A DNA stretch of 64,000 bases. Origin: DASYXT01 sp035934555 (GTDB lineage Bacteria; Verrucomicrobiota; Verrucomicrobiia; Limisphaerales; UBA8199). The position numbers and the translations under genes are program-made. Each line of letters opens with the position of its first letter. Position 1 is the stretch's first letter. A model generated the notes under the pieces. The model was not told where the DNA came from. It saw nothing but the letters and a program-made list of their open reading frames with translations, and made no database searches. The stretch is from contig DASYXT010000055.1 in assembly GCA_035934555.1 (NCBI GenBank), positions 62,001 through 126,000 of the forward strand, in the 5' to 3' direction. Positions 34,566-43,273 of the stretch are shown here, one piece after another.

Positions 34566-35255
34566 TCAGGTCGGCAATTCCCGCTGCACCCACGCCGTCG
34601 CGTGCTGGGTTAACTCGGCCGAATTCTTCAGATTAAGTTTTCGCTTAATCTGCTCGCGGTAATACTCGATGGTTTTGACGCTCAGGTGGAGTTCCTGGGC
34701 AATGTCTCCGGTCTTTTTCCATTGGCCGATCAACTGAAAGACTTCGAGTTCGCGATCACTAAGCCCCTTAACAGGTGACTCCTGGAGATCGGTCTTGCCG
34801 CGGACCTGCTGCTGCAGCATGCGCGCGGCCAGGGCATCACTGACGTAAATATTGCCACCGAGCACGCGCCGGATGGCCGCGATAACTTTTTCGAGCGCCT
34901 CCTGCTTCATCAGGTAACCCAGTGCGCCGGCGCGAAACGCGATCTCGGCATAAACCGTTTCGTCATGCGCGCTGACGACCAACACCGGCAACTTGGCGTA
35001 TTGCGCTTTGATGTTGCGCATTAATTCCAGGCCGCTGCTGTCCTTGAGCGAAATATCGGCGATAACGAGGTCGGGTTTAAGTTTGCCGATGGCGCTCAGC
35101 GCGTTGGAAGCATCCTCTTCCTCCCCGCAAACTTCGAGGTCCGGTTGGCGGTTGATCAATTGCGCGATGCCGTAGCGCACCACCGCGTGGTCGTCCACCA
35201 GCAGAATGCGCGTACGGTGGTTTCCGCCTGGTTCTGATTTGGACTGGGCCATCAT
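34566..35255 (-). CDS. NarL/FixJ-family response regulator upstream of the Ig-repeat gene
   Basis: Start placed at the ATG at 35255 (229 aa); the frame is open to 35351, but that extension is Cys/Gly-rich and unlike the family. Receiver landmarks: ILLVDDHAVVRYG, phospho-acceptor Asp in DLVIADISLKDSSG, VVSAHDE and YLMKQEAL. The LuxR HTH (GLSDRELEVFQLIG, ELHLSVKTIEYYREQIKRKL) is complete. It precedes the giant Ig gene by 130 bp on the same strand and is a good candidate for its regulator (inference). Not closely similar to the regulator at 26331-27107 beyond family motifs. Confidence 0.92.
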   Translation of the reverse strand: MMAQSKSEPGGNHRTRILLVDDHAVVRYGIAQLINRQPDLEVCGEEEDASNALSAIGKLKPDLVIADISLKDSSGLELMRNIKAQYAKLPVLVVSAHDETVYAEIAFRAGALGYLMKQEALEKVIAAIRRVLGGNIYVSDALAARMLQQQVRGKTDLQESPVKGLSDRELEVFQLIGQWKKTGDIAQELHLSVKTIEYYREQIKRKLNLKNSAELTQHATAWVQRELPT

Positions 35256-35424
35256 CTTCGCATCGAACAATCCGCCCCCGCCCGGGGCACCGACACACCC
35301 TGACCCAACCACTCCGGGAGCGCAGGTCGTGGGGCAGATTTTGCAAGACAATCACCTCCGGTGCAATCAATTTCGTGTGGCAAACGCTTCGCCCGCCCTC
35401 GACGGGCCTCGATTCGGAACCTTG

Positions 35425-35454
35425 AGCGGCAATGGGCTGCCGCACTCCAAACGC
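35425..35454 (-). repeat. Dispersed copy of the RAYT-associated REP
   Basis: On the minus strand: GCGTTTGGAGTGCGGCAGCC followed by CATTGCCGCT. This matches the REPs at 6.8-7.9 kb (closest to 6956-6986, which also has GGAGTG), with the loop changed from GCCCTC to GCCCAT and one base lost before TTTGG. It lies 28 kb from the transposase gene in a 265-bp intergenic region. Confidence 0.78.
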
Positions 35455-35520
35455 TCTCCAAAACGCGCCGCCAGCAGTGGTTGCGGTCGCAGCAGCAGTG
35501 CGGTATCACTAAAGCGATCC

Positions 35521-35997
35521 ATGAATTCAAAACCCGTTTGTGATTGCCGCGACCCGCGCGTAGCCGCGGTAGCCTTGGTCCGCTGGTGTCTCGGCGTGCT
35601 GTTCCTCTTCTTTGGCCTTAGCAAGTTTATCCTGGGGCCAGCGCAGTTCGTGGGATTCATGAGCCAGCCGTTCGAAAAAACCTGGCTGCCGCTGGGAATG
35701 GTCAAAACCTTCGGACACATACTGCCTTACGCCGAAGTGATTCTGGGAGGCATGCTGCTGCTCGGTTTGTTTAGAAACGTGGCGCTGTTCTGCACCGGCA
35801 TTCTCCTAATTATCCTCACATTCGGGCAGGTTGTTTTAGGCGCGGGTCAGGTGATTTTCTTCAACACTGGTTACCTGTTTATGACGGCAGCGGTGTTGTT
35901 TCTGCACAATTGGGACGCTTGGGTGCTCTTTCCCAGAAGAGGTAAACCGCCCGAAGCCAACCCACCAGCACCCGACATCGAGAGGACCCTGCGATAA
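35521..35997 (+). CDS. DoxX-like small membrane protein
   Basis: 158 residues from the ATG at 35521; the frame is open to 35206 but that part is antisense to the regulator gene and crosses a REP. Four hydrophobic helices (VALVRWCLGVLFLFFGLSKF, ILPYAEVILGGMLLLGLF, NVALFCTGILLIILTFGQVV, TGYLFMTAAVLFLHN) with RWCLGVLFLFFGLSKF as helix 1 resemble the DoxX/MauE type. The family is linked to quinol oxidase partners or redox homeostasis, but no such partner is nearby. Confidence 0.72.
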   Translation: MNSKPVCDCRDPRVAAVALVRWCLGVLFLFFGLSKFILGPAQFVGFMSQPFEKTWLPLGMVKTFGHILPYAEVILGGMLLLGLFRNVALFCTGILLIILTFGQVVLGAGQVIFFNTGYLFMTAAVLFLHNWDAWVLFPRRGKPPEANPPAPDIERTLR

Positions 35998-36077
35998 CCC
36001 GCAAAGGAGCCAGAGCTCAGATCAGAGGTCAGGCGTAGGACGTCGTTGTCCGGCAATCGCAAAGCGAAACTCGAAAG

Positions 36078-39000
36078 TCACTCGCCGGCTGTCGCTGGCG
36101 CTAGCCGCACCGACTTCACATTGAGCGGGTGCCAGCCTTCCGCCACCGCATGCAACGCCAGCGTCGTCTTGCCCGCTTTGCTGATCTCCAGCCGCCCAAT
36201 GCGTACCCGGTGAAACCGGCCATAATCACCCGTCGCTCGCGCCATGGCTTTGATTTTGTCGGCCCCAACCGATACCTCCAGCGAAGCCGCCTCCGGTCCA
36301 GCCACCTCGGCGTTCACCTCAAACGTTCCCGGCTTATTGACCGTAAACTCCCAATCCGCCCAATCCGCCGGGTCCGTCCAAAAACCGAGGTTATCGCGCT
36401 GGTCGCCGGTTTCGTAGCGGATTTGGTCGCCGTGCACGCGGGCTTCGCTGGCGGCGAGCACCACCGAACCATCAAAGTCCTGAATAATGCTTGTTTGCTC
36501 GATCTGGACCGCGCCTTTGATATCGAGCACCACCGTCGAGGAGACCGGGTCCGGTGCCGCCGCCGGCACTGTCAACACTAGCCCCTCGGGCTCGCAGGCG
36601 CCGGCCAACGAAGTGTGCCCCGGGTCGGCCAGCAGGTAAGCGCGTTCGGGCGGGCTCTTCAGACCCGGCACCAGCAACTTCCCATCCGCAGGCCAATCGA
36701 ACACGTGCAGGTAAAGTGTGGTCGTATCGCCCTCGGCCTTCCGGGTGCAGCGGCCCCATGGCAGCCGCTTGAAAGGACTGGCCGAGGTCGCATAAATCGC
36801 CTCGCCATTGACTTGCATCCATTGGCCAATCGCGTGCAACCGCTCGATGGAAGGTTCAGGGATAAGACCCTCCGAAGTCGGCCCGACGTTCAGCAGGTAA
36901 TTGCCCCCTTTGCTGGCGATATCGACAAGGTTCCGGATCAGCATTTGGGTGCTTTTCCAATTGTCATCGTAACTCTTGTAGCCCCAGGTGTTGTTCATCG
37001 TCATGCAGGTCTCCCAATCCCGCCCGGGATACCCGGTGGCCGGAATGAACTGCTCGGGGGTTTCGGTATCGCCTTTGTAGCCGCCGCCCAGCCGATTGTT
37101 ATGGATAATGCCGGGCTTGAGCTTCAGCAACGCGATGAGCTTATCGGCGCGCTCGCGATTCATGTCGATCGGCGTGTCCCACCACAGCACCGCCGGGAAC
37201 TCGCCGTAATGCGTCAGAATTTCGCGCACTTGCGGCACCGCGATTTTGTCGATGTAATCATCCATATCCCGCTTCTGCGCCGGATCCCATTTGCCACCGG
37301 AGGCCGAGCCGCCATTGACCCAGTCCTGCGCCTGCGAGTAATAGAACCCCAGCTTGACGCCGTACTTCCGGCACGCCGCCGCCAACTCCTTCAGCGGGTC
37401 GCGCTGAAACGGCGTCGCCTGCACGATGTTCCAATCGGACGCTTTGGTATCGAACATCGCGAAACCGTCGTGGTGCTTAGAGGTGATCACGATGTATTTC
37501 ATCCCCGCCTGTTTGGCCAGGCTTACCCATTCATCGGCGTTAAATTTCACCGGGTTGAACTCCTTCGCATACTGGCGGTAGGTCGCGACCGGAATTTTGC
37601 CGTGGTTCATGATCCATTCGCCGATCCCCGGAATCCGTTTGCCGTCATACGTTCCCGCCGGCACGGAATACACGCCCCAGTGAATGAACATGCCAAAGCG
37701 GGCCTCGCGCCACCATTTCATCCGCGCGTCGCGCTCGGCCGGCGTTTCGTTCGCATAAGGGTCCGGTTTGACGATCTGCGGTGTGCCCGGGATATCGAGT
37801 GCGACCACCGAGGCATGTTTGTCCGGAGCCTCCGCCGGAACGGCAATGGTGACCTGGTTATCCGCCGCGACAAACTCAAGCGTCTGGTTGCCTTGGAGCA
37901 AAAGGGCGCGCATCGGCTGGTTTGCCAGGCCGGAAACGACCAGCTTGCCGTTGGCCGGCCAATCGAACACATGCAGGTAAAGCCGCGTGACACCCTCGCC
38001 AATCTGCTTCTGGGTGCAGCGGCCCCAGCCCAACTGTTCAAAGGGGCTGGCATGCGTGCCATAAATCGCCTCGCCGTTGACCTTCATCCAGGCGCCAATT
38101 TCCTGCAAACGCTCGATGCTGGTTTCGGGAAAAACCCCCTCTGAGGTCGGCCCGATATTGAGCAGGTAATTGCCGCCTTTGCTGGAGCAATCAATCAGGT
38201 TGCGGATCAAGGTGGTGGCCGATTTGAAATTCTGATCGTGTTTGTTGTAGCCCCAATGATCGTTCATCGTCATGCACGATTCCCAATCCACACCCGGCCC
38301 AAAACCGGTCGCGGGTATTTCCTGCTCGGGCGTGCCGTAATCGCCCACGCGCTCGGCCCCCTTGTCCATGCCGTTCATGCCGTCGCGCGCTTTGCCGACC
38401 CGATTGTTGATGATTATATTGGGCTGGAGGCTGCGCACGTAATGGTAGAGGTCCACGCCACGATCATGTGTCCAGGGCGCCTCCCATTCGCCGTCGAACC
38501 ACAAAATACCGATCGGTCCGTAGCGGGTGAGCAACTCCTTTAACTGCCCTTTCAGGTAAGCCGTGTAGCGGTCCATGTCGGGTGGGCCGGTCGCCTTGTC
38601 GTTCCAGGGGCGGCGCACACCCCAATCCGGGTGATGCCAGTCCATAATCGAGTGATACAGACAGAACTTGATGCCTTCATCCTTGCAAGCGTCAGCCAGT
38701 TCCTTGATCGGGTCCCGCTGGAACGGCGTGGATTTGATGCACCAGTCGGTCAAATCCGAGCGAAACATGCCAAACCCGTCGTGGTGTTTCGAGGTAATGA
38801 CGATATATTTCATGCCGGCATTCTTGGCCAGGCGCACCCATTCGTGCGCATCGAATTTCACCGGATTGAATTGGCTGGCGAACTTCTCGTATTGGGACAC
38901 CGGCATATGGGTTTCTTCCAGGAACCACTCGGCGTAATTGGTCTTGCCGTTCCATTCGCCTGCCGGAACCGAATAAACGCCCCAGTGGATGAACAAACCG

Positions 39001-39128
39001 AAGCGCGCATCGCGGAACCAGGCCATGCGCTGGTCATGCGCCGCTTGCGATTCGGGCGCTTGTGCCAGGCCACCAATCAGAGACAGAAAAAGAGCAAAAC
39101 AGCACCAGGGGACTTTCCAGCTTTTCAT
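36078..39128 (-). CDS. Secreted alpha-L-fucosidase with two tandem GH29 domains
   Basis: 1,016 residues; signal peptide MKSWKVPWCCFALFLSLIGG (cut near LAQA). Domain 1 (~30-448) and domain 2 (~467-870) are each full GH29 barrels with C-terminal beta domain. Paired landmarks: RFGLFIHWGVYSVPAG and RFGMFIHWGVYSVPAG; KYIVITSKHHDGF in both; nucleophile Asp212 (GILWFDGEWE) and Asp651 (AVLWWDTPID); SKGGNYLLNIGPTSEG and SKGGNYLLNVGPTSEG. Residues ~880-1016 look like a carbohydrate-binding beta-sandwich. GH29 releases alpha-L-fucose with retention. Single-domain members are ~450-600 aa, so this is an in-gene duplication or fusion. It stands alone in its orientation. Confidence 0.92.
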   Translation of the reverse strand: MKSWKVPWCCFALFLSLIGGLAQAPESQAAHDQRMAWFRDARFGLFIHWGVYSVPAGEWNGKTNYAEWFLEETHMPVSQYEKFASQFNPVKFDAHEWVRLAKNAGMKYIVITSKHHDGFGMFRSDLTDWCIKSTPFQRDPIKELADACKDEGIKFCLYHSIMDWHHPDWGVRRPWNDKATGPPDMDRYTAYLKGQLKELLTRYGPIGILWFDGEWEAPWTHDRGVDLYHYVRSLQPNIIINNRVGKARDGMNGMDKGAERVGDYGTPEQEIPATGFGPGVDWESCMTMNDHWGYNKHDQNFKSATTLIRNLIDCSSKGGNYLLNIGPTSEGVFPETSIERLQEIGAWMKVNGEAIYGTHASPFEQLGWGRCTQKQIGEGVTRLYLHVFDWPANGKLVVSGLANQPMRALLLQGNQTLEFVAADNQVTIAVPAEAPDKHASVVALDIPGTPQIVKPDPYANETPAERDARMKWWREARFGMFIHWGVYSVPAGTYDGKRIPGIGEWIMNHGKIPVATYRQYAKEFNPVKFNADEWVSLAKQAGMKYIVITSKHHDGFAMFDTKASDWNIVQATPFQRDPLKELAAACRKYGVKLGFYYSQAQDWVNGGSASGGKWDPAQKRDMDDYIDKIAVPQVREILTHYGEFPAVLWWDTPIDMNRERADKLIALLKLKPGIIHNNRLGGGYKGDTETPEQFIPATGYPGRDWETCMTMNNTWGYKSYDDNWKSTQMLIRNLVDIASKGGNYLLNVGPTSEGLIPEPSIERLHAIGQWMQVNGEAIYATSASPFKRLPWGRCTRKAEGDTTTLYLHVFDWPADGKLLVPGLKSPPERAYLLADPGHTSLAGACEPEGLVLTVPAAAPDPVSSTVVLDIKGAVQIEQTSIIQDFDGSVVLAASEARVHGDQIRYETGDQRDNLGFWTDPADWADWEFTVNKPGTFEVNAEVAGPEAASLEVSVGADKIKAMARATGDYGRFHRVRIGRLEISKAGKTTLALHAVAEGWHPLNVKSVRLAPATAGE

Positions 39129-39257
39129 AATGTGGGCGTGATTGTCTGAACGGAGACAATGCTAATCCGAGGGCGTGGTAGATTCAAAGCTCAAAGAGCA
39201 GCGGCGTACGTCCCGACGCGCTTGCATATCGGCCGAAAATCAGCGATTACTTGCGTG

Positions 39258-39822
39258 ATGGAAGCTGCCAAACAGGCCGAAAGGTTTAGCGTCCCGGATT
39301 ATTTGGCTGGGGAGGAACGAAGTGACGTGCGGCATGAGTACATCGGGGGAGCCATTTACGCGATGGCCGGGGCCAGTGACGAACACATTGCCCTCTGCAT
39401 GAACCTCGCCTTCGCCCTGCGCCCTCACCTGCACGGCTCCCCTTGCCGGGTCCAAATGTCGGACGGAAAAGTCCACCTGCGCATCCTCAACGAAGACGTC
39501 TTTTATTATTCGGATGTAATGGTGTTCTGTGACCCTCGCGACACGGACCGCTATTTCAAGCGATTCCCTAGAATATTGGTCGAGGTGTTGTCGGACACCA
39601 CAGAAACAATCGATCGAAGAGAGAAATTCCTCAGCTACCGCCAAATCGAAACACTCGAAGAGTATGTCCTCATCGCGCAAGACAAAAATGGAGGTAACGG
39701 TGTTTCGTCGCGCGGGTCAGTGGCAACCGGAAGTATGCCGCCAGCCTGCGGAGGCGTTGCAGCTCGCCTCCCTTCAATTCTCCCTGCCGCTGCGAACACT
39801 ATACGACGGTATTTCGGTCTGA
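39258..39822 (+). pseudogene. Uma2 (DUF820) family endonuclease-fold gene with +1 frameshift
   Basis: From the ATG at 39258 the protein follows the Uma2 pattern (FSVPDYLAGEERSDVRHEYI, GGAIYAMAGASDEH, YSDVMVFCDP, FPRILVEVLSDTTETIDRRE, LEEYVLIAQD). At the A5 run at 39684-39688 the frame is lost: the expected tail (MEVTVFRRAGQWQPEVCRQP ... LYDGISV, stop at 39822) continues in the next frame. Removing one A would restore a ~188-residue protein. As sequenced, translation runs instead into unrelated residues to 39974. The PD-(D/E)XK-like acidic residues lie before the break. Either a real pseudogene or a homopolymer error. Confidence 0.82.
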
Positions 39823-39873
39823 GCTGCATCAAGCCCAGTTTCGCTCGTTTGAGGCTGGACCTTGGATGTTCGC

Positions 39874-40980
39874 CTACAACTGTTTCATCGCTTTATCCAT
39901 CGCCTCGAACAGCGTGCCCATCGTCGCCTCCGTCTCATCGCCCATGTTGGAAATGCGGAACGTGGTGCCCTTGATTTTCCCGTAGCCGCCGTCGATCAGG
40001 AAGCCCTGGTCCTTCACCAACTTTTGCAGCTTGGGTACATCGACCACCCGGCCGCCAGGCCGTGCCCCGTTGCTCACGCACGTCAGCGTGAGGGATTCGT
40101 AACCCTTTTCCGGGAAGAGATTGAATCCGTGCCGCGCAGCCCAGTCGCGGGTCATCTGGTTGGTGCGGCGATGCCGCGCATAGCGTCCTTCGAGGCCTTC
40201 GGCGAAAATGTCGTCCAGCTTCGAGGAAAGCGCGAAAACATGCCCGATGCTGGGCGTGCTGGGGGTCATGTGCTGCTCGGCGTTCTTCTGGAATTCGACA
40301 AAATCGAAATAGTAACCGCGGTCGTGCATGGTCGCGGCTCGGGCCAATGCCGCGGGTGAACACACAAACACAGCCGTGCCCGGCGGCAGCGCAAAGGCCT
40401 TCTGCGTCCCAGCCAGCAGCACATCGATGCCCAGTTCATCAAACTTGAGTGGCACCGCGCTCATCGAGCTCACCGAGTCCACGATGAACATCACCTCCGC
40501 GTACTTCTTCTTCAGCGCCGCGATTTCCTCGAGCGGACTCATCACGCCAGTCGAGGTCTCGTTGTGGATCAGCGTCAGCGCGTCGAATTGGCCCGTCGCC
40601 AGTTTTTTATCGATGTCCGCGGCGCGAATCGGCGAACCCCACGGCACCTGGAGCGCCTCCGCCTGTTTGCCGCAGCGCTTCGATACGTCCAGCCACTTGT
40701 CCGAAAACGCGCCGCACATGCAGTTGAGGACTTTTTTGCCAACGAGGTTGCGAATCGCCCCTTCCATCACACCCCACGCCGAGGAGGTGCTGATATACAC
40801 CAACTGCTTTGTGGAGAGCAGTTGTTGGAGTTGCGGCTGAATTTTGCCGTAAAGGTCTTTGAAGCCCTGCCCGCGGTGTCCGATCATCGGAGTGCAGAAC
40901 GCGCGGAACGTCTTTTCACTCACCTCAACCGGTCCCGGAATGTGCAATTTGACGTGTCCCATAGCCTGTAGAGAGTTCAT
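39874..40980 (-). CDS. Class V aminotransferase (alanine-glyoxylate / serine-pyruvate type)
   Basis: 368 residues from 40980, with ATG at 40962 as an equally good start (GHVKLHIPGPVEVSEKTFRA is where homology begins). PLP-dependent fold type I enzyme: HNETSTGVMSPL, Asp168 (FIVDSVSSMSAVPL) and Schiff-base Lys194 (LLAGTQKAFALPPG). The family includes alanine-glyoxylate, serine-glyoxylate and purine-ureidoglycine aminotransferases, and 2-aminoethylphosphonate transaminase; substrate cannot be fixed here. Often annotated as the serine-to-hydroxypyruvate step. Alone in its orientation. Confidence 0.88.
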   Translation of the reverse strand: MNSLQAMGHVKLHIPGPVEVSEKTFRAFCTPMIGHRGQGFKDLYGKIQPQLQQLLSTKQLVYISTSSAWGVMEGAIRNLVGKKVLNCMCGAFSDKWLDVSKRCGKQAEALQVPWGSPIRAADIDKKLATGQFDALTLIHNETSTGVMSPLEEIAALKKKYAEVMFIVDSVSSMSAVPLKFDELGIDVLLAGTQKAFALPPGTAVFVCSPAALARAATMHDRGYYFDFVEFQKNAEQHMTPSTPSIGHVFALSSKLDDIFAEGLEGRYARHRRTNQMTRDWAARHGFNLFPEKGYESLTLTCVSNGARPGGRVVDVPKLQKLVKDQGFLIDGGYGKIKGTTFRISNMGDETEATMGTLFEAMDKAMKQL

Positions 40981-41108
40981 TAGCAGGCCGCGAAACGCAA
41001 GACGGTTTTGGTGGTGAAACCATCAACGATACCGCTAGACCAGCCCATTCTGGCAGTTTAATCCCGAGCCAGTTGACCTCACCGCGTCCAGGGTTACAGT
41101 GGTTTCCT

Positions 41109-41588
41109 ATGACTACCAAAGCCATTCCTGACGGTTTCGACGGCTTAATTCCTTCCTTTATCGTGCGCGATGCCGCCAAAGCCATCGACTTCTACAAAAG
41201 TGTGTTCGGCGCGACGGAAATCATGCGGCTTCCTTGCAGCGACAGCGGGAAGATTGCGCACGCAGAACTGAAGATACGCAATCACGTGCTGATGTTGGGC
41301 GATGAAGCGCCCGAAATGGGCATGCTCGCTCCGGCGCCCGGCCGCGCGCTGCCGCCTTCCAGCACCATGATCTATGTCTCGGATGTCGATGCGGTTTATA
41401 AAACCGCGCTGTCTCACGGCGCGCGGAGCGTGATGGAACCGGCGGACATGTTCTGGGGCGACCGTTTTGCGAAGTTCATCGACCCCTTCGGCCACCAATG
41501 GGGCATCGCCACCCACTTCAGAGACGTTTCAAATGAAGAATGCGCTCAGGCCATGGCTGAGTGGAGCAAAGAGAAAACGCCTGCGTGA
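41109..41588 (+). CDS. VOC (glyoxalase/PhnB-like) family protein
   Basis: 159 residues from the ATG at 41109. One glyoxalase/VOC fold of PhnB type: IPSFIVRDAAKAIDFYKSVFGATEIMR, IAHAELKIRNHVLMLGDE, TMIYVSDVDAVYKTALSHGA and GDRFAKFIDPFGHQWGIATH. Metal-ligand candidates are His and Glu in AHAELK and His in GHQWG. Family members include glyoxalases, antibiotic-binding proteins and dioxygenase relatives; specific role unknown. Confidence 0.88.
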   Translation: MTTKAIPDGFDGLIPSFIVRDAAKAIDFYKSVFGATEIMRLPCSDSGKIAHAELKIRNHVLMLGDEAPEMGMLAPAPGRALPPSSTMIYVSDVDAVYKTALSHGARSVMEPADMFWGDRFAKFIDPFGHQWGIATHFRDVSNEECAQAMAEWSKEKTPA

Positions 41589-41621
41589 ACCACAGGCGTT
41601 AGTTTGCCCAATTCTGACAGT

Positions 41622-42353
41622 TTAATTCCGTGAAGTGCGCCGTCGAGCCAGCACGCCCACCACGCCCAGGCCCAGCAGTGCCAGGCTGGACGGTTCCGGC
41701 ACGGCGGTGATGACCACGTTGCCGAACAGGCCCGCATCCGTTGCCCACACATCCGAACCGATGGTCTCAAAGCCAAATTGGATGTGGTCCAATGGGTTGG
41801 CTGAGGTCAGCAGGCTAATGCTGAACACACCCGGGTTCAAAACTGCAGTGACGGAAGTCGAGGAAGAATAATCAGGCGCAAAATCCTTAATGAACGCCAC
41901 AGTTGACCACGTCGTATTATTCCAGTGATTCTGGCTCCCACCTAACGTATTGGCCAGGACGTTGCCAGTGAAGGTCAGGGTCTGGTTGACGTAAGTCCCG
42001 GTCGTTTCGTTGTAGAGGTTCGCATCCATGATCTTGGCGCCAACATAACCAGAAGGGGACGCGCCAGCCGAATACCAATAGGTGCTCGAATCATTGATTA
42101 GGTTTGGCCCCAGCGTCAGCGTGTTGCCGGAAAAAGACGAGGTCAAATCCGCCAAACCCCAACCGCTCCCGAACAGATAGGCGCCATCCCCCGGTGGAGT
42201 CGCCGTCGCAGGAAGGTTAAACACATTCATGTAGCCTGAGGTCAGTAGCGCAGGGTCCACTGTGACAACCTGTGCATGCAGGGGGGAAAGCGTTCCGAGC
42301 GCCATCAGGCCGGCCACGCCGACGAGGAGCCCACATTGTGCCACACTTTTCAT
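41622..42353 (-). CDS. PEP-CTERM sorting-domain protein
   Basis: 243 residues with a signal peptide (MKSVAQCGLLVGVAGLMALG, cut near LHA-QV), a Ser/Thr/Asn-rich beta mature region and a C-terminal sorting signal: VPEPSSLALLGLG, hydrophobic helix, then RRRTSRN. PEP-CTERM proteins are processed by exosortase and are linked to exopolysaccharide or surface display. No exosortase gene is in the window. Monocistronic. Confidence 0.92.
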   Translation of the reverse strand: MKSVAQCGLLVGVAGLMALGTLSPLHAQVVTVDPALLTSGYMNVFNLPATATPPGDGAYLFGSGWGLADLTSSFSGNTLTLGPNLINDSSTYWYSAGASPSGYVGAKIMDANLYNETTGTYVNQTLTFTGNVLANTLGGSQNHWNNTTWSTVAFIKDFAPDYSSSTSVTAVLNPGVFSISLLTSANPLDHIQFGFETIGSDVWATDAGLFGNVVITAVPEPSSLALLGLGVVGVLARRRTSRN

Positions 42354-42507
42354 AGTTGGTTAGCGGTTTAGGTTCTTGTTGCTAGTTACTTCGTGCCAAT
42401 GGTTCCGCGAAACCGCACGCATTCTGACCACAAAGCCGCCTCTGTGTCAAGGAAAAGATGCATCCGTTTCAGATTGCTCCGTCACCACTATGGTAGTACT
42501 TTTCGGT

Positions 42508-42777
42508 ATGACCAAAACGTCGGTCGCAGTCAGTGTCAAAATCCCTGCTCGGATTCTGGAGCGGATCCCGCCGCCGGGACAGGGCCGAAGCGGGTTTATT
42601 GTGCAAGCCATTGAAGAAAAACTGGCGAGAAGGCGACCCGAGCCATGGAAGCCGGCCACCCCGCGCGGCCACAGGTTGGCGGCGCTCCTCCAGAAGGGTA
42701 AGCGTGAGCGGGGCCCGGACCTGACACTTGAAGAATTGGAAGCTGAAGTTCGATTGCGGCGCGGAGGTCTTCAATGA
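42508..42777 (+). CDS. Probable antitoxin (ribbon-helix-helix-like) of a PIN-toxin pair
   Basis: 89 residues from the ATG at 42508; the frame opens at 42376 but the extension does not look like protein. The N-terminus (KTSVAVSVKIPARILERIPP ... SGFIVQAIEEKLARR) has the strand plus two-helix layout of RHH/CopG regulators; the acidic C-terminus (DLTLEELEAEVRLRRG) would bind the toxin. It overlaps the toxin start by ATGA (4 bp), typical of type II pairs. It should repress its own promoter in the ~150 bp upstream. Confidence 0.75.
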   Translation: MTKTSVAVSVKIPARILERIPPPGQGRSGFIVQAIEEKLARRRPEPWKPATPRGHRLAALLQKGKRERGPDLTLEELEAEVRLRRGGLQ

Positions 42778-43175
42778 TAACCTACCTGGATAGCGGCGTC
42801 CTGCTGGCCGCGTGGAAAAGCGCAGAACTGCGCGCCGCTGCCTTGCGCGTGCTCGAGGAGCCGGATCGTCAGTTTGCCACCTCGCAATTGGCAAAGTTGG
42901 AATTACTCCCCAAGGCGGTTTTTGAAAAGCGCCCGTTTGAGAGGGCGTTCTACCAAGCCCATTTCGAGGAAGCCGTCGCCACGCAGCCTTTGGATGAACA
43001 ACTCGGCAAACACGCGCAGGATCTCGCAGAGAAGTACGGCTTGGCCGCGGTCGATGCCCTCCATCTTTCCGCCGCTCTGCGCTCAGCAGCCCAAGAATTC
43101 TACACCTCCGAAAAGCCCGGCAAGCCGATGTTCCGAGTCAAGGAACTGAAGGTCATTTCCCTGCACTCATTGTAA
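42774..43175 (+). CDS. PIN-domain toxin (VapC-like ribonuclease)
   Basis: 133 residues with the four PIN acidic residues: Asp6 (TYLDSGVLL), Glu43 (LAKLELLPKAV), Asp94 (AAVDALHLSAAL) and a probable Glu113 (YTSEKPGKP). PIN toxins are Mg2+-dependent RNases that cut tRNA or rRNA. Translation is coupled to the antitoxin through a 4-bp overlap. Neither gene is disrupted. Confidence 0.85.
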   Translation: MITYLDSGVLLAAWKSAELRAAALRVLEEPDRQFATSQLAKLELLPKAVFEKRPFERAFYQAHFEEAVATQPLDEQLGKHAQDLAEKYGLAAVDALHLSAALRSAAQEFYTSEKPGKPMFRVKELKVISLHSL

Positions 43176-43273
43176 CCACCCCGTCTGAGTCCACCCCATC
43201 TGAGTCTTGACTTCAGACGGTCAGGGGTTACTTTGCCAACTAACGGCTTGGGCGTGCACAAACCGACCGTTTT

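Noticed and set aside
36615..38144. 509-codon plus frame
   Set aside because: Antisense to the double GH29 gene with Arg/Pro/His-rich composition.
39823..39974. C-terminal extension of the Uma2 frame
   Set aside because: Sequence after the A5 run is unrelated to the family, overlaps the aminotransferase gene and is explained by the frameshift.
43182..43221. CCGTCTGA...TCAGACGG inverted repeat after the PIN toxin gene
   Set aside because: Arms are only 8 bp with a 24-base loop and no T-tract, so a terminator call is not justified.
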